Source: Enterobacter vonholyi
Lineage (GTDB): Bacteria; Pseudomonadota; Gammaproteobacteria; Enterobacterales; Enterobacteriaceae
Assembly: GCF_008364555.1 (NCBI RefSeq)
Contig: NZ_VTUC01000006.1
Location: forward strand, 248,001-312,000
Reading direction: 5' to 3'
DNA: 64,000 nucleotides
A program made the position numbers and the translations under genes. The stretch's first letter is position 1; the number at the start of each line of letters is the position of its first letter. The notes below the pieces were generated by a model. It was not told the DNA's origin, ran no database searches, and saw only the letters and a list, made by a program, of their open reading frames with translations. Positions 62,221-64,000 of the stretch are shown here, in pieces.

Positions 62221-62814
62221 TCATTTTGTGCTATTCGCGTAGGTCTCCAGCACCCCGGTCATAGCGCCGCTGAGCGTATCTTCCGCCACGTTCCGGGCGA
62301 GCACGCCGTTGCCCGCCGCGGTGCTGAGCGCCTCCGCCGCGCCAATAATAGCCGTCAGTACCGCTTCCCCCTGAACGCCTTTTAAGACGATAAAAGGGGA
62401 AAGCGCGGTGCGCAGGCAGTCGGCACATTCGGCCACGCATGCTTCCCGAAACGTCTGCAGCGCGCGAGAACCGGACAGCGCCGCGGCGATTGGCCCGGTT
62501 TCAGGCCCGGCGGCAATTGCACAGTCGATATAGGCCGCGCTGAAAAAGCGGATCGTCTTCTCCAGCGTTTTGCTGTCGACCGCCAGCGTCTCGCGGAATT
62601 TCGCCAGCTGCCGATCGCTATAATCCTTGTACAGCGCCATCAGCAACCCTTCACGATCGCCAAAGTGGTCGTAGGGGATAGGTTTGGTCACGTTGGCCCG
62701 CTCGGCCAGGTAGCCAAGCGTCAGCGCCTCCGTGCCTTGCTGACGCACGATCCCTCGCGCAACCTCCAGCAGCTGCACGCGGCGATCCTCTTTTCTTAAG
62801 CGCTTAACAACCAT
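62221..62814 (-). CDS. TetR family regulator
   Basis: A 197-residue regulator. The helix-turn-helix is LTLGYLAERANVTKPIPYDHFGDREGLLMALY, near residues 32-63; the C-terminal ligand domain is alanine-rich and helical. It lies between an RND efflux gene and a quinone reductase, all on one strand. It probably senses a quinone-like or hydrophobic toxin. Confidence 0.88.
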   Translation of the reverse strand: MVVKRLRKEDRRVQLLEVARGIVRQQGTEALTLGYLAERANVTKPIPYDHFGDREGLLMALYKDYSDRQLAKFRETLAVDSKTLEKTIRFFSAAYIDCAIAAGPETGPIAAALSGSRALQTFREACVAECADCLRTALSPFIVLKGVQGEAVLTAIIGAAEALSTAAGNGVLARNVAEDTLSGAMTGVLETYANSTK

Positions 62815-62834
62815 ACTTTCCTCAGAAGTGTTAT

Positions 62835-62847
62835 CTACTCATGGTAG
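62835..62847. promoter_or_regulatory. Candidate TetR autoregulatory operator
   Basis: CTACTCATGGTAG has symmetrical CTAC/GTAG ends and shares the TACTnnTGGTA pattern with 62182-62194, with a further TTA at the same distance. It lies 21-33 bases upstream of the tetR-type start. Confidence 0.55.
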
Positions 62848-62848
62848 T

Positions 62849-64000
62849 TTACACGTTTTCAGCAACGTGCTGCACGCGTTGTTCCGCGGGGCGGATCCGA
62901 AACCAGATCGCATACATTGCGGGCAGGAAGATGAGCGTAATGATCGTCCCGCCCAGCGTTCCGCCGATCAGCGTCCAGGCCAGCGTGCCCCAGAATACCG
63001 AATGCGTCAGGGGAATGAACGCCAGCACGGCCGCCATGGCGGTCAGTAAGACCGGGCGTGCGCGCTGGACCGTCGCTTCAACCACCGCCTGGAACGGCTC
63101 GAGACCGTCCTTCTGGTTATGATCGATTTGACCGATCAGGATCAGCGTATTGCGCATCAGAATGCCGGAAAGGGCGATCAGACCGACCAGCGCGTTAATG
63201 CCAAACGGCTGATTAAATATCAGCAGGGTCGGCACGACGCCAATCAGCCCCAGCGGCGCGGTTAAGAACACCATCACCATCGCGGAGAGTGAGCGCACCT
63301 GCAAAATGATGATCAGCAGCGTTAGGGCAATCATGATCGGGAACAGCGGTAACATTGCCTGCGTCGCTTTGCCCGATTCCTCAATCGAACCCGCCATGTC
63401 AATACGGTACCCGGCCGGCAGCGCATCAACGATCGGCTGGAGCTGCTTCATGATGGCGACCGACACGTCCGGTGGCTGAAGATTGTCGGCAATATCGCCC
63501 CGCACGGTAATTGTCGGGGTGCGATCGCGACGGCGAAGGACCGGGTCTTCCATGCCGACCTCTATCTTGCCGATTTGAGACAGCGGCACGCGCTGTCCCG
63601 CATTGCCGACCAGGGTAAAGCCTTCGATTTTTGCCGGGTCAAGACGGATATCGCCCGCCGCGCGGGCAATGACGTCTACCGATCGAATATCTTCCCGCAC
63701 GGAGGTGACTGGCACGCCTGAAAGCAGAAACTGAAGCTGATCGGCAACGGCGCTGGAGGTTAAGCCGGTCGCCTGCAGGCGGTTTTGATCGAGAGTGAAA
63801 TGCAGGACGGGAACGCGTGACCCCCAGTCGGTGTTGACGGTTCGCATCATCGGGCTTGCCTGGAGCACGGCTTTCACCTTATCAGCGATGTCATGCACCT
63901 GTTCGACATCCGGGCCCGACACGCGCCAGGCAACCGGGAAGGGCGAGTAAGGGCCGAATACCAGCTGCGTCACCCGCACGCGGGCTTCGGGCACAAGACC
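62849..64000 (-). CDS. RND efflux pump permease, C-terminal part
   Basis: The frame is open to the end of the window, so 383 residues of the C-terminus are present out of about 1,000. It has the periplasmic pore segment (PFPVAWRVSGPDVEQVHDIAD, PTITVRGDIADNL), then the last membrane helices with IIILQVRSLSAMVMVFLTAPLG and SGILMRNTLILIGQID. The HAE-type methionine-rich hallmarks suggest export of drugs, not heavy metals. The TetR gene begins 35 bases beyond its stop. Confidence 0.88.
   Translation of the reverse strand, partial: GLVPEARVRVTQLVFGPYSPFPVAWRVSGPDVEQVHDIADKVKAVLQASPMMRTVNTDWGSRVPVLHFTLDQNRLQATGLTSSAVADQLQFLLSGVPVTSVREDIRSVDVIARAAGDIRLDPAKIEGFTLVGNAGQRVPLSQIGKIEVGMEDPVLRRRDRTPTITVRGDIADNLQPPDVSVAIMKQLQPIVDALPAGYRIDMAGSIEESGKATQAMLPLFPIMIALTLLIIILQVRSLSAMVMVFLTAPLGLIGVVPTLLIFNQPFGINALVGLIALSGILMRNTLILIGQIDHNQKDGLEPFQAVVEATVQRARPVLLTAMAAVLAFIPLTHSVFWGTLAWTLIGGTLGGTIITLIFLPAMYAIWFRIRPAEQRVQHVAENV

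Overview
The window looks like chromosomal DNA of a member of the Enterobacteriaceae close to Enterobacter or Lelliottia. Coding regions are moderately GC-rich, and long stretches keep the gene order of the Escherichia coli K-12 terminus region (ynfE-ynfD, ynfC, speG, ynfB, ynfA, rspAB, ydfJ, ydfI, ydfZ, rspR, ydfG, dcp; ldhA, ydbH-ynbE-ydbL, feaR, feaB, tynA, paaZ, paaABCDEFGHIJK, paaXY). The genus is an inference from gene content; no rRNA or tRNA gene was recognised and no full prophage, insertion sequence or CRISPR array was seen.

Layout. 1-2.5 kb: the end of a VOC-fold protein, a 478-bp non-coding stretch and a SulP-type anion transporter. 2.5-9.2 kb: a YnfE-type molybdoenzyme with its chaperone DmsD but no iron-sulfur or membrane-anchor subunit, then ynfD, a probable haem-oxygenase-fold gene, the lipoprotein gene ynfC, speG, ynfB and ynfA. 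9.3-19.4 kb: rspA-rspB-ydfJ-ydfI (sugar-acid metabolism), ydfZ, a universal stress protein, the regulator rspR, ydfG and dcp. 19.7-25.4 kb: a GGDEF-EAL signalling protein, a UspF-like stress protein, mgtC with a long structured leader carrying a Pro-Pro-Pro leader peptide, and an MFS transporter. 25.4-30.4 kb: ldhA, small undefined ORFs and the ydbH-ynbE-ydbL envelope-lipid operon.

30.4-50.7 kb is one catabolic block. TynA oxidises aromatic amines (phenylethylamine, tyramine) to aldehydes in the periplasm, FeaB oxidises phenylacetaldehyde to phenylacetate, PaaK makes phenylacetyl-CoA, PaaABC(D)E epoxidises the ring, PaaG isomerises, PaaZ opens and oxidises the ring, and PaaF/H/J complete beta-oxidation to acetyl-CoA and succinyl-CoA. 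FeaR and PaaX are the regulators. FeaR-type sites in tandem at 21-bp spacing are visible before both feaB and tynA, and a PaaX-type operator lies between paaZ and paaA. A membrane diguanylate cyclase gene and an unusual structured intergenic element sit inside the block.

50.7-64 kb is an accessory-looking run of single genes and divergent regulator/target pairs: an SDR protein lacking the catalytic tyrosine, a class-C beta-lactamase-fold lipoprotein, a glutathione peroxidase, LysR/flavin reductase, a second VOC protein, a MarR/CynX-NimT-type transporter pair around a perfect 22-bp palindrome, a LysR regulator, two poorly known proteins, a WbuC-family cupin, an isochorismatase-fold hydrolase, and a TetR/quinone-reductase/RND-efflux set with a shared candidate operator. 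The last gene runs off the window.
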